A DNA stretch of 64,000 nucleotides from Ardenticatenaceae bacterium (GTDB lineage Bacteria > Chloroflexota > Anaerolineae > Promineifilales > Promineifilaceae), in NCBI GenBank assembly GCA_020634435.1, contig JACKBS010000004.1:310001-374000 (forward strand), read 5' to 3'. Below the pieces are notes generated by a model, which was not told the DNA's origin, did not search any database, and saw nothing but the letters and a program-made list of their open reading frames with translations. The position numbers were made by a program, and so were the translations under genes. This document shows positions 1-8,115 of this stretch, one piece after another. Position 1 is the first letter of the stretch. Every line of letters starts with the position of its first letter.

Positions 1-255
1 CACAAAGGTACCCTTTCCCTGAGCGGTATTCACCACGCCCTGGTCCGATAGCAAGTTGATTGAGCGGCGTACCGTCATTGGGCTGATGCCGTAGGTGCGG
101 CACAGCTGCGCTTCAGACGGCAGCTGGTCGCCAGGGCGGAAGGCCCCTTCGGCAATCTGGCGGCGCAGGATGTTGGCCAGCTGGGCATAGGCTGGTTCGC
201 AGGCATCCCGGTCAATTTGATCCGATTTGGCTGGAGAGATAATCATTTCGGGCAT
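1..255 (-). CDS. GntR-family transcriptional regulator (partial, N-terminal 85 codons)
   Basis: The leftward frame opens with MPEMIISPAKSD and runs off the window edge. Residues about 20-85 form a typical GntR winged helix-turn-helix: a YAQLANILRRQIAEG helix, then GDQLPSEAQLCRTYGISPMT and VRRSINLLSDQGVV, ending in the wing QGKGTFV. The effector domain lies outside the window, so the subfamily (FadR, HutC or other) and ligand cannot be given. It is divergent from the corrinoid methyltransferase locus, with 186 bp between start codons that contain a repeated AT-rich element. Local regulation of that locus is the natural inference. GntR proteins usually bind short palindromes and release DNA on binding a small metabolite. 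Confidence 0.85.
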   Translation of the reverse strand, partial: MPEMIISPAKSDQIDRDACEPAYAQLANILRRQIAEGAFRPGDQLPSEAQLCRTYGISPMTVRRSINLLSDQGVVNTAQGKGTFV

Positions 256-340
256 CACAAACTATCCATTTTATCCATGTTACGGTACATAGAAGACTAT
301 TTTCTGATCTTTTTTGAGAAAAAGAAATAGCTTCTTGACA

Positions 341-398
341 ACTTCCCTATATAAGTATAAATTACCGTGTAGACAAACTTCCCTATATAAGTATATAA
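341..398. promoter_or_regulatory. Duplicated 19-bp element, candidate GntR operator pair
   Basis: ACTTCCCTATATAAGTATA occurs at 341-359 and again at 377-395, 36 bp apart. Each copy carries a palindrome of the form TATATA-AG-TATATA (the second copy is perfect, the first ends TATAAA). The pair lies between the divergent GntR gene and the DUF1638 gene that opens the corrinoid locus, just upstream of the latter. Position, duplication and dyad symmetry suit a regulator binding site overlapping a promoter. Binding by the neighbouring GntR protein is inference. Confidence 0.55.
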
Positions 399-441
399 GT
401 CTTGGGCAGTTTGTACAACTGGGGGAGCAAAAGGTGGAAGA

Positions 442-1176
442 ATGGAAGACGGCCGTACTAAAGTTATCGCCTGCGCCACAGTCATCGAAGAGATGCTCCC
501 CCTCATGCCGCCCGATTTGGCCTATGAAGTTCTAGACTTTGGCCTGCACCTCGTCCCCGGCAGTTTAAAGACCCGCCTGCAAGAAGCCATTGATGCCGCT
601 TGTGAAGATGGCTACGACACAGTCATTCTGGGCTATGGCCTCTGCTCGATGGCCGTGGTGGGGCTGCAAACGCGCACTGCCAGCGTAGTAATTCCCCGTG
701 TCGATGATTGTATTGCCTGCTTTTTAGGCTCTCGTGAAGCATACACCGCCCAAAACAAAAAAGAGCCGGGCACCTACTATCTCACAAAAGGCTGGATCGA
801 AGTCAGCGACACCATTTTGGATGAATACAATCGCACCGTGGCCAAATATGGTGAGGCACGTGCTGATCGCATCATGCGCGTCATGCTGGCACATTACAAA
901 CGGTTGGTTTATATTGATACTGGTACCGATAATCAGGATCATTACCGCGAATACGCTCGTAAAGTCGCCGAGCGGTTTAATTTGCGCTTTGAAGAAGTTA
1001 AAGGTTCTGATGATCTAATTTATCGCACTATTTTTGGCCCGTGGGACGATGAATTTGTAGTTGCCAAACCGGGCCAAACAATCCAGTACACTGACTTCAA
1101 AACCAGCGCCACAACCACCAACAACCTCAACGCATTTTCACTGACGCTTCCCCAAAGGAAGGATAGCGATGCCTGA
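442..1176 (+). CDS. DUF1638 family protein, first gene of the corrinoid methyltransferase locus
   Basis: A 244-residue soluble protein matching the DUF1638 pattern: an N-terminal KVIACATVIEEM segment, a central GYGLCS motif near residue 68 and VDDCIACFLGSREAY near residue 91. The Cys/Asp-rich central motifs suggest a metal or cofactor site. Family members are known to sit beside corrinoid-dependent methyltransferases and their activators, but I know of no established reaction. The start follows a good ribosome site (AAAGGTGG). The stop overlaps the start of the activase gene by 8 bp, so the two are probably translationally coupled. A role in maturing or protecting corrinoid proteins is only an inference from context. 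Confidence 0.8.
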   Translation: MEDGRTKVIACATVIEEMLPLMPPDLAYEVLDFGLHLVPGSLKTRLQEAIDAACEDGYDTVILGYGLCSMAVVGLQTRTASVVIPRVDDCIACFLGSREAYTAQNKKEPGTYYLTKGWIEVSDTILDEYNRTVAKYGEARADRIMRVMLAHYKRLVYIDTGTDNQDHYREYARKVAERFNLRFEEVKGSDDLIYRTIFGPWDDEFVVAKPGQTIQYTDFKTSATTTNNLNAFSLTLPQRKDSDA

Positions 1177-3001
1177 AGCCAAAACTTTCCAGGTTCAGTT
1201 CCAACCCATTGGTAAACGCCTGGCCGCTTCACTCGATGTCTCATTGTTTGAGGCGGCCCGTGAATCGGGGCTGGATTTGGCCTCGGCTTGTGGCGGCGAG
1301 GGGAACTGCGGGCAGTGCCGCATCATGGTGCTTTCTGGGGAAACGACGCCGCCCAATTTGGATGAAGAGTTTATTCTTAGCGAGCTGGAATTGCAGCAAG
1401 GGGAGCGTTTGGCGTGCTGCACCTTCGCTCGTTCTGACCTGACCATTCAGGTGCCGCGTGAATCGCTCATTACTGGGCAGCGGCTGCAAATTGGCAGCGA
1501 CCTGCGCGAAATTGCGCCTGATCCGATGGTGCACGCCTACCTGGTGACGATGGTGCCGCCCACGCTGGAAGATATTCGCCCCGACTTTACCCGGTTGATG
1601 GATGCCCTGGCTGAAGCGCACGGGGTGACCGGGTTGTCGGCGAGTACGGCCGTTTTGCGCACCCTCTCTCCCATTCTTCGTGAAAACAATTGGCAAGTCA
1701 CGGCATTTGTCCGGGGGCAAGAGGTTGTGGGCGTGGTGGCAGGTGAGAAACGGCCGCTTGGCTTTGCCGTCGATCTGGGGACTACCAAAATCGCCGCTTA
1801 CCTGGTTGACCTGGCCACGGGCGAAGATTTGGCTTCGGCAGGGGCACCTAATCCGCAAATTGGCTACGGCGAGGATGTGATCAGCCGCCTCAACCACGTG
1901 TCGCGCAATCCTGAAGGCAGCCGCGTGCTGGCCAGCAAAGTGCGCGAGACGCTAAATGAATTGCTGGACGAACTGGTTTACCAGACCGAGGCTACTTTTG
2001 AGCAGGTGGTAGATGCCTGCATTGTGGGCAACACCGCGATGACCCATTTGCTCTTGCAACTGCCGGTGCGCCAGCTGGCTACCGCGCCGTATGTGGCGGC
2101 CGTGGGCACTTCCGTGACCGTGGCGGCGGCTGAGCTTGGCTTAAGCATGGCTCCTGGCGCAACGGTATACATTCCGCCCTGCATTGGGGGGTTTGTGGGC
2201 GCTGACCACGTGGCGATGATCCTGGCTTGCGATTTGGATGAGGGGAATAAAACATCTCTGGGGGTAGATATTGGGACCAACACCGAGATCGCCATTCGCA
2301 AGCCGGGACTGTCGTTTCTTACCTCGGCATCCTGCGCGTCGGGGCCAGCGTTTGAAGGGGCACACATTAGCGACGGAATGCGGGCTGCATCTGGAGCCAT
2401 TGAGAAGGTGCGCATCACTGATACCGGTGTGGACCTGACCACCATCGACGATGCTCCGGCAGTGGGCTTGTGTGGCTCGGGCATTGTGGACGCAACGGCC
2501 GAATTATATCGTTCGGGCCTGATTAACCAGCGAGGACGATTTGATAAAGGGAATAAACGGGTAGGGGACGGCCGTTTTGGTGCCGAATTTTGTCTGGTGC
2601 CAGCGGCCAATAGTGGCAGCAACCGGGATGTGGTCATTACTCAGAAAGATGTGAATGAAATTCAGCTGGCCAAGGGCGCCATCCACGCCGGACTGCAAAT
2701 TTTGTTAGAAGCCACTGGCACTCCGCCCGAAGAGGTGGAAGAGGTAATCATCGCTGGGGCGTTTGGTTCTTTCCTCAACGTGCAGAGCGCGATTGACATG
2801 GGGCTGTTCCCGGAGCTGCCCAAGGCGCAGTACCGGCAGGTGGGCAACGCGGCGGTGATCGGTGCCAAGTGGATGCTGATCTCTCGCGAAGCTCGCCAGC
2901 GTGCCGAAAAGATCGCCGGAAATACAACGTACAACGAATTGACGACTTACCCGAAATTCGGCCGTAAGTTTGCTTTGGGCATGTTATTTCCAGAGTCATG
3001 A
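1169..3001 (+). CDS. Ferredoxin/ASKHA-type reductive activator of corrinoid proteins (RACo-like)
   Basis: A 610-residue protein with an N-terminal plant-type [2Fe-2S] ferredoxin domain (C41, C47 and C50 in ACGGEGNCGQC, C83 or C84 in RLACC), a linker, and a large C-terminal ASKHA/DUF4445 ATPase domain from about residue 190 (GFAVDLGTTKIAAYLVD phosphate loop; LGVDIGTNTEIAI; VIIAGAFGSFLN). Members of this family (RACo, and the activating enzymes of acetogen O-demethylases) use ATP and a low-potential electron to return oxidised Co(II) corrinoid to Co(I). One activase is present for three corrinoid proteins, so it presumably serves all of them. The ribosome site AAGGAAGG precedes the ATG. Methanogen RamA instead carries C-terminal 4Fe-4S clusters, which are not seen here. 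Confidence 0.9.
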   Translation: MPEAKTFQVQFQPIGKRLAASLDVSLFEAARESGLDLASACGGEGNCGQCRIMVLSGETTPPNLDEEFILSELELQQGERLACCTFARSDLTIQVPRESLITGQRLQIGSDLREIAPDPMVHAYLVTMVPPTLEDIRPDFTRLMDALAEAHGVTGLSASTAVLRTLSPILRENNWQVTAFVRGQEVVGVVAGEKRPLGFAVDLGTTKIAAYLVDLATGEDLASAGAPNPQIGYGEDVISRLNHVSRNPEGSRVLASKVRETLNELLDELVYQTEATFEQVVDACIVGNTAMTHLLLQLPVRQLATAPYVAAVGTSVTVAAAELGLSMAPGATVYIPPCIGGFVGADHVAMILACDLDEGNKTSLGVDIGTNTEIAIRKPGLSFLTSASCASGPAFEGAHISDGMRAASGAIEKVRITDTGVDLTTIDDAPAVGLCGSGIVDATAELYRSGLINQRGRFDKGNKRVGDGRFGAEFCLVPAANSGSNRDVVITQKDVNEIQLAKGAIHAGLQILLEATGTPPEEVEEVIIAGAFGSFLNVQSAIDMGLFPELPKAQYRQVGNAAVIGAKWMLISREARQRAEKIAGNTTYNELTTYPKFGRKFALGMLFPES

Positions 3002-3003
3002 TC

Positions 3004-3066
3004 AGGTGCGACGCACTTGGGTAGAGCCTGTGCCGCGAATACGCTTTATGAAAGTGCGTCGCACCT
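3004..3066. repeat. Dispersed hairpin repeat, GTGCGACGCAC family, copy 1
   Basis: AGGTGCGACGCACTT at 3004-3018 is the inverse complement of AAGTGCGTCGCACCT at 3052-3066, with 33 bp between. Each arm is itself an odd palindrome (GTGCG-A-CGCAC), so arms can fold alone or together. A second copy with the same arms lies at 38461-38525. Here it occupies the gap between activase and methyltransferase genes; it has no T-tract, so it is more like a repeated extragenic palindrome than a terminator. Confidence 0.75.
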
Positions 3067-3084
3067 TTAAAAAGAGAGCATTTG

Positions 3085-3897
3085 ATGAAAATAATTGGTG
3101 AAAAGATTAACGGAACTCGCAAACGCGTCGCTGCGGCGATTGCTGAGCGTGATCAAACCTACATCCAGGATTTGGCAATCAAACAGTCTGAGGCTGGGGC
3201 CAATTGGCTAGATGTCAATGCCGGGACGCATCCGGCGCAAGAACCGGCTGATCTCACCTGGTTGATCGAAACCATCCAGGCCGTCGTTGAGACGCCGCTG
3301 TGCCTGGACAGTGCCAACCCCACCGCGTTACAGACCGTACTGCCCGTGGTGAAAAAGACGCCGATGATCAACTCGATCAGCGGTGAGCCAGAGCGGTTAG
3401 AGAAGATATTGCCCATTGTGGCCGAACATGGCTGCGAGGTCATCGCCCTGGCTATGGACGACAAAAAAATCCCCAAAACTTACGAAAAACGCATAGAAAT
3501 CATTGATGCCATTCTGGCGGCTACGCGGGCGGCGGGCGTGGCCGACGGCAAAGTGTATGTAGACCCGCTGGTGATGACTATCGCTACGGAAAACCAGAGT
3601 GCCAACATTGCTTGCGACACCATTCGCGCTGTTCATGAGAAGTACCCCGAAGTACATTTTACGATGGGCTTGAGCAACATTTCTTTTGGCTTGCCCGCGC
3701 GCAAGCAAATTAATCGTGCTTTTTTGACTTTGGCCATGCAGGCTGGATTAGACAGCGCCATCATGGACCCGCTGGACAAGGAACTGGTGGCCGCTATTTT
3801 GACCACAGAACTGCTGTTGGGCCGTGACCGCCATTGTATGAATTATGTGCGGGCTTCGCGCAAGGGCTTGTTTGATCCGCCGGTAAAAACTGGGTGA
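3085..3897 (+). CDS. Methyltetrahydrofolate:corrinoid methyltransferase (MtgA/MtvA/AcsE-like, methyltransferase II)
   Basis: A 270-residue pterin-binding (DHPS-like) TIM barrel. Visible motifs are MKIIGEKINGT at the start, ANWLDVNAGTHP near residue 40, PLCLDSANP, the TPMINSISGE strand, YVDPLVMTIAT and FTMGLSNISFGLP. These match methyl-THF:corrinoid methyltransferases such as AcsE and the second methyltransferase of O-demethylase and glycine betaine demethylase systems. It would move the methyl group from methyl-Co(III) corrinoid to THF. A TTG precedes the ATG directly; I chose the ATG because AAAGAGAG lies at the right spacing. Only one copy serves the three corrinoid-protein pairs that follow. 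Confidence 0.9.
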   Translation: MKIIGEKINGTRKRVAAAIAERDQTYIQDLAIKQSEAGANWLDVNAGTHPAQEPADLTWLIETIQAVVETPLCLDSANPTALQTVLPVVKKTPMINSISGEPERLEKILPIVAEHGCEVIALAMDDKKIPKTYEKRIEIIDAILAATRAAGVADGKVYVDPLVMTIATENQSANIACDTIRAVHEKYPEVHFTMGLSNISFGLPARKQINRAFLTLAMQAGLDSAIMDPLDKELVAAILTTELLLGRDRHCMNYVRASRKGLFDPPVKTG

Positions 3898-3926
3898 CAA
3901 GGTGATGGGTGACAAGGTGACAAAGG
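3893..3926. repeat. Short tandem GGTGACAAGGTGA repeat
   Basis: GGTGACAAGGTGA is repeated immediately after the methyltransferase stop codon (from 3893), giving GGTGACAAGGTGATGGGTGA and onward. A related string, GTGACAAGGTGACAGGGTGA, occurs at 58180-58199. It appears to be another small iterated family of this genome, of unknown role. Confidence 0.5.
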
Positions 3927-3946
3927 GTAGATTAGGTCCTTTGTCA
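3918..3946 (+). terminator. Hairpin between methyltransferase II and the first corrinoid pair
   Basis: TGACAAAGG at 3918-3926 pairs perfectly with CCTTTGTCA at 3938-3946 around an 11-base loop, followed after nine bases by a T-rich stretch (ACTTTTTGTTCTTTTG). It could attenuate or process the transcript before the corrinoid modules. The rest of the 213-bp gap has no convincing gene: a short frame ending in NGEFAG just before 4075 is too small to support. Confidence 0.45.
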
Positions 3947-4110
3947 GCGCCTTTACTTTTTGTTCTTTTGTCTGGAGAGCAGGCTTTATTAACACAATTT
4001 TTTAAGGGTGCGCCGGTTTTTACTGGCGAAATGATTGACCAGGAAACGCTTTTTAACGGCGAGTTTGCTGGTTGAGAAGGCGTATACGGGTCATCGGGAA
4101 GAGGTGAAAT

Positions 4111-4752
4111 ATGTCACAAGAGTTGATTGATGCGATTACCGATATGCGTGAAGACGATGTGATGCGGCTCACCAACGAATTGCTAGACGCTGGGGCTTCG
4201 CCGCTGGACATCCTGAACGCCTGCAAAGCGGCCATGGAAGTCATTGGCCAGCGGTTCGAAACAGGGGAAGCATTTATCCCTGAATTGATCCTGGCTGGCG
4301 AAATGATGACGGCCGTTTCTGACATCCTAAAACCGCGCATGGCTGATGCCGCCGCCAGTGAAAAACTGGGCAAGATCGTTTTGGGCACGGTGGAAGGCGA
4401 TATTCACGACATTGCCAAAGATATTGTGGCCTTCATGTTGGACCTGAACGGCTTTGAGGTCACCGACTTGGGCGTTGACGTTCCAGCTGCCAAATTTGTG
4501 GAGGCGGTGAAAGATACCGGGGCCACCATTGTGGGCCTTAGTGGCTTCCTGACGCTGGCCTACGATCCCATGAAGGATACCGTCGCTGCCCTGCGCGATG
4601 CAGGTTTAGACGTAAAGGTCATGATTGGCGGCGGCCAGATCGACGAGCAAATTCGTGATTATACCGGTGCAGATGCCTACGGCCGTGATGCTATGGCCGC
4701 CGTTGCCCTGGCCAAAGAATGGGCAGGCACCGCAGCTTTGCAAGGAGCGTAA
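4111..4752 (+). CDS. Corrinoid protein 1 (MtvC/MtaC/MttC-like cobalamin-binding protein)
   Basis: 213 residues in the usual two-domain arrangement: an N-terminal four-helix cap (1-85, with GEAFIPELILAGEMM) and a C-terminal Rossmann B12-binding domain. The lower-ligand motif is EGDIHDIAK (D97, H99), giving Asp-x-His-x-x-Ala where the family normally has Gly in the last position. The SxL-type strand is VGLSGFLTL and the glycine loop is MIGGGQID. It would accept a methyl group from the partner methyltransferase encoded 3 bp downstream and pass it to methyltransferase II. The gene is very similar to corrinoid protein 2 at nucleotide level, suggesting recent duplication or gene conversion. Confidence 0.93.
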   Translation: MSQELIDAITDMREDDVMRLTNELLDAGASPLDILNACKAAMEVIGQRFETGEAFIPELILAGEMMTAVSDILKPRMADAAASEKLGKIVLGTVEGDIHDIAKDIVAFMLDLNGFEVTDLGVDVPAAKFVEAVKDTGATIVGLSGFLTLAYDPMKDTVAALRDAGLDVKVMIGGGQIDEQIRDYTGADAYGRDAMAAVALAKEWAGTAALQGA

Positions 4753-4755
4753 GAA

Positions 4756-6105
4756 ATGTTTGTCCAACCAGAAAATTGGCGCACGCTTTCAGCCCAAGAA
4801 AGAAGAGAAGCCCGCTTTGCCTCCTGGATGTCAACAGAAGGGCGTGAGTTTGCCTCTCCTGAGGCAGAAGCAGCTTACAAGCGGCGTACTCAGCGGATCA
4901 AAGATGTTATAGACCTCAAGAAGCCAGATCGGGTTCCGCTAACGCCATTTATCGGTGGTTATTTTGCCAAGTATGGTGGCATCACCCCTTATGAGGTGAT
5001 GTACGACTACGAAAAGTACACAGACGCCTGGCATAAATTCAACCATGAATTTAGACCGGATTATTTAATCTTTTCCGGGGCATTCAACCCTGGCAAAGTG
5101 TATGACATTCTTGGTTATCAGGTGTACCGTTGGCCGGGTGGGAGCCTGAGCAAGGATGTTGATTTCCAATGCCTGGAAGTTGAATATATGAAAGCTGATG
5201 AATATGATGCTTTCATTGCTGACCCTGAATCTTACTACATGCGTACTTACATGCCGCGCGCCTTTTCTGCCTTGCAAGGGTTTGGCATGCTCCCCTCCTT
5301 TTTTGCCACCATGGAACTGCCGATGGCTCCAGCTTTGATGATTCCAGCTGGGTTGCCACCCGTGCAAGCAGCGCTCAAAGCATTTTTAGAGGCGGGTCAA
5401 GCTGCCCTGGAATATGCCGAAGCATCAGGTAAGGCAGATGGCTATCTGCAAGCAACCTATGGCATGCCTGCCTTGCCCGGTGGATTTACCAAGGCCCCGT
5501 TCGATTACATTGGCGATACGATTCGTGGGACAAGGGGCATTATGCTCGATCTGTTCCGTCAACCGGATAAAGTGTTGGCGGCCGTTGAGCGGTTAGTGCC
5601 AATTGCTGTGCAGCTGGGAATTCAGACGGCAACGATGAATAACAATCCCTTTGTCTTTATCCCACTTCATAAAGGCGCTGATGGCTTTATGTCTGATGCA
5701 GACTTTAAGAAATTCTACTGGCCCACGTTTAAAGCGGTGCTTGAGGGGTTAATTGCTGAGGGACTTGTCCCCTGGAATTTGGTGGAAGGTGGCTACAACT
5801 CTCGCCTGGAAGCCATTGCGGCGGATCCGCCACCTGCGGGAGCCACATACTGGAATTTTGATCAAACCGATATGGTTGCGGCCAAGAAGCATTTTGGTGA
5901 TTGGGCGGCCATTGCGGGAAATGTGCCTTCTTCGCTGCTGCACGCGGGCACCCCAGACGAGGTGGCGAATTATGCCAAGAAGATGATCGACACGGTGGGT
6001 AAGGATGGTGGGTATGCCATGGCCACAGGGGCCGTTTTGGATCATACAACGCCAGAAAATTTACATGCCATGTTTAAAACAACCAAGGAATATGGTGTGT
6101 ACTAG
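4756..6105 (+). CDS. UroD-type corrinoid methyltransferase 1 (MtvB/MtaA/CmuA superfamily)
   Basis: 449 residues of the uroporphyrinogen decarboxylase fold as used by corrinoid methyltransferases: KPDRVPLTPFIGGY near residue 57, a central FDYIGDTIRGTRGIMLDLF, PLHKGADGFMSDADFKKFYWP and a C-terminal WAAIAGNVPSSLL plus GTPDEV. In acetogen O-demethylases such proteins demethylate the substrate and methylate the corrinoid protein. The His-x-Cys-Gly zinc signature I expect in MtaA/CmuA is not visible; the equivalent stretch reads LVEGGYNSRLE. It starts 3 bp after its corrinoid partner. The substrate cannot be read from sequence. It is not a haem-pathway HemE, which is shorter and lacks this context. 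Confidence 0.85.
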   Translation: MFVQPENWRTLSAQERREARFASWMSTEGREFASPEAEAAYKRRTQRIKDVIDLKKPDRVPLTPFIGGYFAKYGGITPYEVMYDYEKYTDAWHKFNHEFRPDYLIFSGAFNPGKVYDILGYQVYRWPGGSLSKDVDFQCLEVEYMKADEYDAFIADPESYYMRTYMPRAFSALQGFGMLPSFFATMELPMAPALMIPAGLPPVQAALKAFLEAGQAALEYAEASGKADGYLQATYGMPALPGGFTKAPFDYIGDTIRGTRGIMLDLFRQPDKVLAAVERLVPIAVQLGIQTATMNNNPFVFIPLHKGADGFMSDADFKKFYWPTFKAVLEGLIAEGLVPWNLVEGGYNSRLEAIAADPPPAGATYWNFDQTDMVAAKKHFGDWAAIAGNVPSSLLHAGTPDEVANYAKKMIDTVGKDGGYAMATGAVLDHTTPENLHAMFKTTKEYGVY

Positions 6106-6120
6106 CATTTTGTCTGAAGG

Positions 6121-6146
6121 TGGGGGAGGCAAAAATGCCTCTCCCA
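6121..6146 (+). terminator. Hairpin between modules 1 and 2
   Basis: TGGGGGAGGC (6121-6130) pairs with GCCTCTCCCA (6137-6146) with one G-T wobble around a 6-base loop. There is no T-tract, so it may be an RNA stabiliser or processing site rather than a true terminator. Comparable hairpins follow the other modules. Confidence 0.45.
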
Positions 6147-6162
6147 CAAAGTGAGCTATGAA

Positions 6163-6786
6163 ATGTCCCAAGAATTGATTGATGCGATTACTGATATGCG
6201 TGAGGAGGATGCGCTTAAAATCACCAACGAACTGCTGGATAGTGGCTCGTCGCCGCTGGACATCTTGAACGCCTGCAAGGCGGCTATGGATGTGATTGGC
6301 AAGCGGTTTGAGACAGGTGAAGCGTTTATTCCTGAGTTGATTTTGGCGGGGGAGATGATGACGGCCGTTTCTGACGTCATCAAACCGCGTATGGCTGAAA
6401 CCTCGGCCAGTGAAAAGCTGGGCAAGATTGTTTTGGGCACAGTGGAAGGCGATATTCACGACATTGCCAAAGATATTGTGGCCTTCATGCTGGACCTGAA
6501 CGGCTTTGATGTCACTGACCTGGGTGTGGATGTTCCCGCTGCCAAATTTGTGGAGGCCGTAAAAGATACCGGGGCCACCATTGTTGGCCTTAGCGGTTTC
6601 CTGACGCTGGCCTATGATCCGATGAAGGACACCGTCGCTGCCCTGCGCGATGCCGGTTTAGATGTAAAGGTCATGATTGGCGGCGGTCAGATCGACGAGC
6701 AAATTCGTGATTACACCGGTGCTGATGCGTACGGCCGTGATGCCATGGCCGCCGTTGCCCTGGCGAAAGGCTGGGTGGAGGTGTGA
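6163..6786 (+). CDS. Corrinoid protein 2 (cobalamin-binding)
   Basis: 207 residues, nearly the same protein as corrinoid protein 1, with EGDIHDIAK, VGLSGFLTLAYDP and IGGGQID motifs. The frame is open to a GTG at 6151, but I chose ATG 6163 because the paralogues both begin MSQELI at this point. Long nucleotide stretches of the B12 domain (about 6420-6770) are almost identical to 4370-4740, while the third copy is clearly more diverged. It pairs with methyltransferase 2, whose ATG starts 1 bp after this stop codon. Confidence 0.92.
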   Translation: MSQELIDAITDMREEDALKITNELLDSGSSPLDILNACKAAMDVIGKRFETGEAFIPELILAGEMMTAVSDVIKPRMAETSASEKLGKIVLGTVEGDIHDIAKDIVAFMLDLNGFDVTDLGVDVPAAKFVEAVKDTGATIVGLSGFLTLAYDPMKDTVAALRDAGLDVKVMIGGGQIDEQIRDYTGADAYGRDAMAAVALAKGWVEV

Positions 6787-6787
6787 T

Positions 6788-8044
6788 ATGTCACCAGAAT
6801 TTGTTCCATCACCGGAGTTTTTGGCACGTACAAAACGAGTGCAGGATGCTGTAGAACTGAAGCAACCTGATCGCATTCCTATAAACCTGGGATTTGGCTA
6901 TTTTTTGGCGGAGTATGGCGGCATAACCCGGCAAGAGCAGCATGATGATCCAGAAAAAACGCAAAAAATCCTGGAAGAATTGTTACTGAAACTTGAGCCT
7001 GATATGGCCATGGGCGCCTGGGGGACACCCGAACCCAGCAAGATTTTAGGCGACCAAATGACAAAATGGCCCGGTTATCGGTTGGGGCCGCAAGGGTCAT
7101 TCCAGTTTGATGAGCACGAGTTTATGAAGGCGGAAGATTACGATGCTTTCCTGAACGATCCCAGTGACTTTGCTATTCGCAAATATCTGCCACGGGCTTT
7201 CAAGGAGTTGGAAGCATTGGCGATGCTGCCCCCCATGGGCATGGCGCTGTATGGCTATTACAACACGGTCAACATTGGTGCGCTGACGCTGCCACCCATT
7301 GTTGCGGCCTTCCAAAAAATTGCCCAGGCGGCTCAGGCCCAGGCGGAATTTACAGCGTGGCAGATGGAATCGGCCGGGCGCATGGCTGCGTTGGGTTTCC
7401 CTGGCCCAACCTTCATCATTGGGTCCTTGATCGAGGCCCCCTTTGACTTTATGTCGGACACTTTGCGCGGCATGCGCGGGATTTTCCTGGATATGTTACG
7501 GATTCCCGACAAATTGCTTGAAGCAGAGCAGCGCGTCTTGAAAATTCAGCTTGAACATGCCCTCTCGTTTGCTGCGGCAACCGGCCTTAAAGCTGCGTTT
7601 ATCCCACTTCATCGTGGCTCCGATGGCTTTATGTCGCTGAAACATTTTGAGAAGTTCTACTGGCCGCAGCTCAAAGAGATGATCGTTCGGCTTGTGGAGG
7701 CCGGAATTACGCCCTCTATGTACTACGAAGGCGTTTGGGATGATCGGCTTGAATATCTGACAGAGCTGCCGAAGGGCAAAACTGTCGGCTTTTTCCAGGA
7801 TAGTAATATTTTCAAAGTGAAGGAAGTTGTTGGCGACACGCTGTGTATCGTCGGTGGGATGCCCAACTCCTTGCTGGTTGGGGGCACTGTGGAGCAGGTG
7901 CGCCAGCGGACGAAAGAGGTTTGCGAGTGTGTGGGCAAGGGGGGTGGCTTTATCATGGGAACCGGCGTGTTAGAGCTAGAAGGTTCCAAGATGGAGTTGG
8001 TTGAAGCCTGGGTACAGGCGACGAGGGAGTTTGGCGTTTATTAG
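6788..8044 (+). CDS. UroD-type corrinoid methyltransferase 2
   Basis: 418 residues beginning MSPEFVPSPEF; this ATG follows the corrinoid protein stop by 1 bp and aligns with the paralogues, so I rejected the upstream extension of the frame. Motifs: KQPDRIPINLGFGYF, FDFMSDTLRGMRGIFLDML, PLHRGSDGFMSLKHFEKFYWP, then YYEGVWDDRLEYL where MtaA-like enzymes carry their zinc His-x-Cys-Gly, and LCIVGGMPNSLLVGGT. It is about 30 residues shorter at the N-terminus than methyltransferases 1 and 3, lacking the FVxPxNWxxLS leader. The three methyltransferases are far more diverged from each other than their corrinoid partners, as expected if each has its own methyl donor. Confidence 0.85.
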   Translation: MSPEFVPSPEFLARTKRVQDAVELKQPDRIPINLGFGYFLAEYGGITRQEQHDDPEKTQKILEELLLKLEPDMAMGAWGTPEPSKILGDQMTKWPGYRLGPQGSFQFDEHEFMKAEDYDAFLNDPSDFAIRKYLPRAFKELEALAMLPPMGMALYGYYNTVNIGALTLPPIVAAFQKIAQAAQAQAEFTAWQMESAGRMAALGFPGPTFIIGSLIEAPFDFMSDTLRGMRGIFLDMLRIPDKLLEAEQRVLKIQLEHALSFAAATGLKAAFIPLHRGSDGFMSLKHFEKFYWPQLKEMIVRLVEAGITPSMYYEGVWDDRLEYLTELPKGKTVGFFQDSNIFKVKEVVGDTLCIVGGMPNSLLVGGTVEQVRQRTKEVCECVGKGGGFIMGTGVLELEGSKMELVEAWVQATREFGVY

Positions 8045-8057
8045 GTTATCAAATAGG

Positions 8058-8082
8058 GGCTGCCAGGCACAACCTGGCAGCC
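8058..8082 (+). terminator. Strong hairpin between modules 2 and 3
   Basis: GGCTGCCAGG (8058-8067) and CCTGGCAGCC (8073-8082) form a perfect 10-bp stem with a 5-base loop, followed by TTCAAGTTTTAATT. It is a plausible partial terminator or 3-prime-end stabiliser between the two modules. Confidence 0.6.
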
Positions 8083-8115
8083 TTCAAGTTTTAATTCCAA
8101 TTTTGGAGGAAAGTT

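Noticed and set aside
4029..4074. Short frame ending NGEFAG before corrinoid gene 1
   Set aside because: Only about 15 codons, no ribosome site and no homology; possibly a gene remnant but not supportable.
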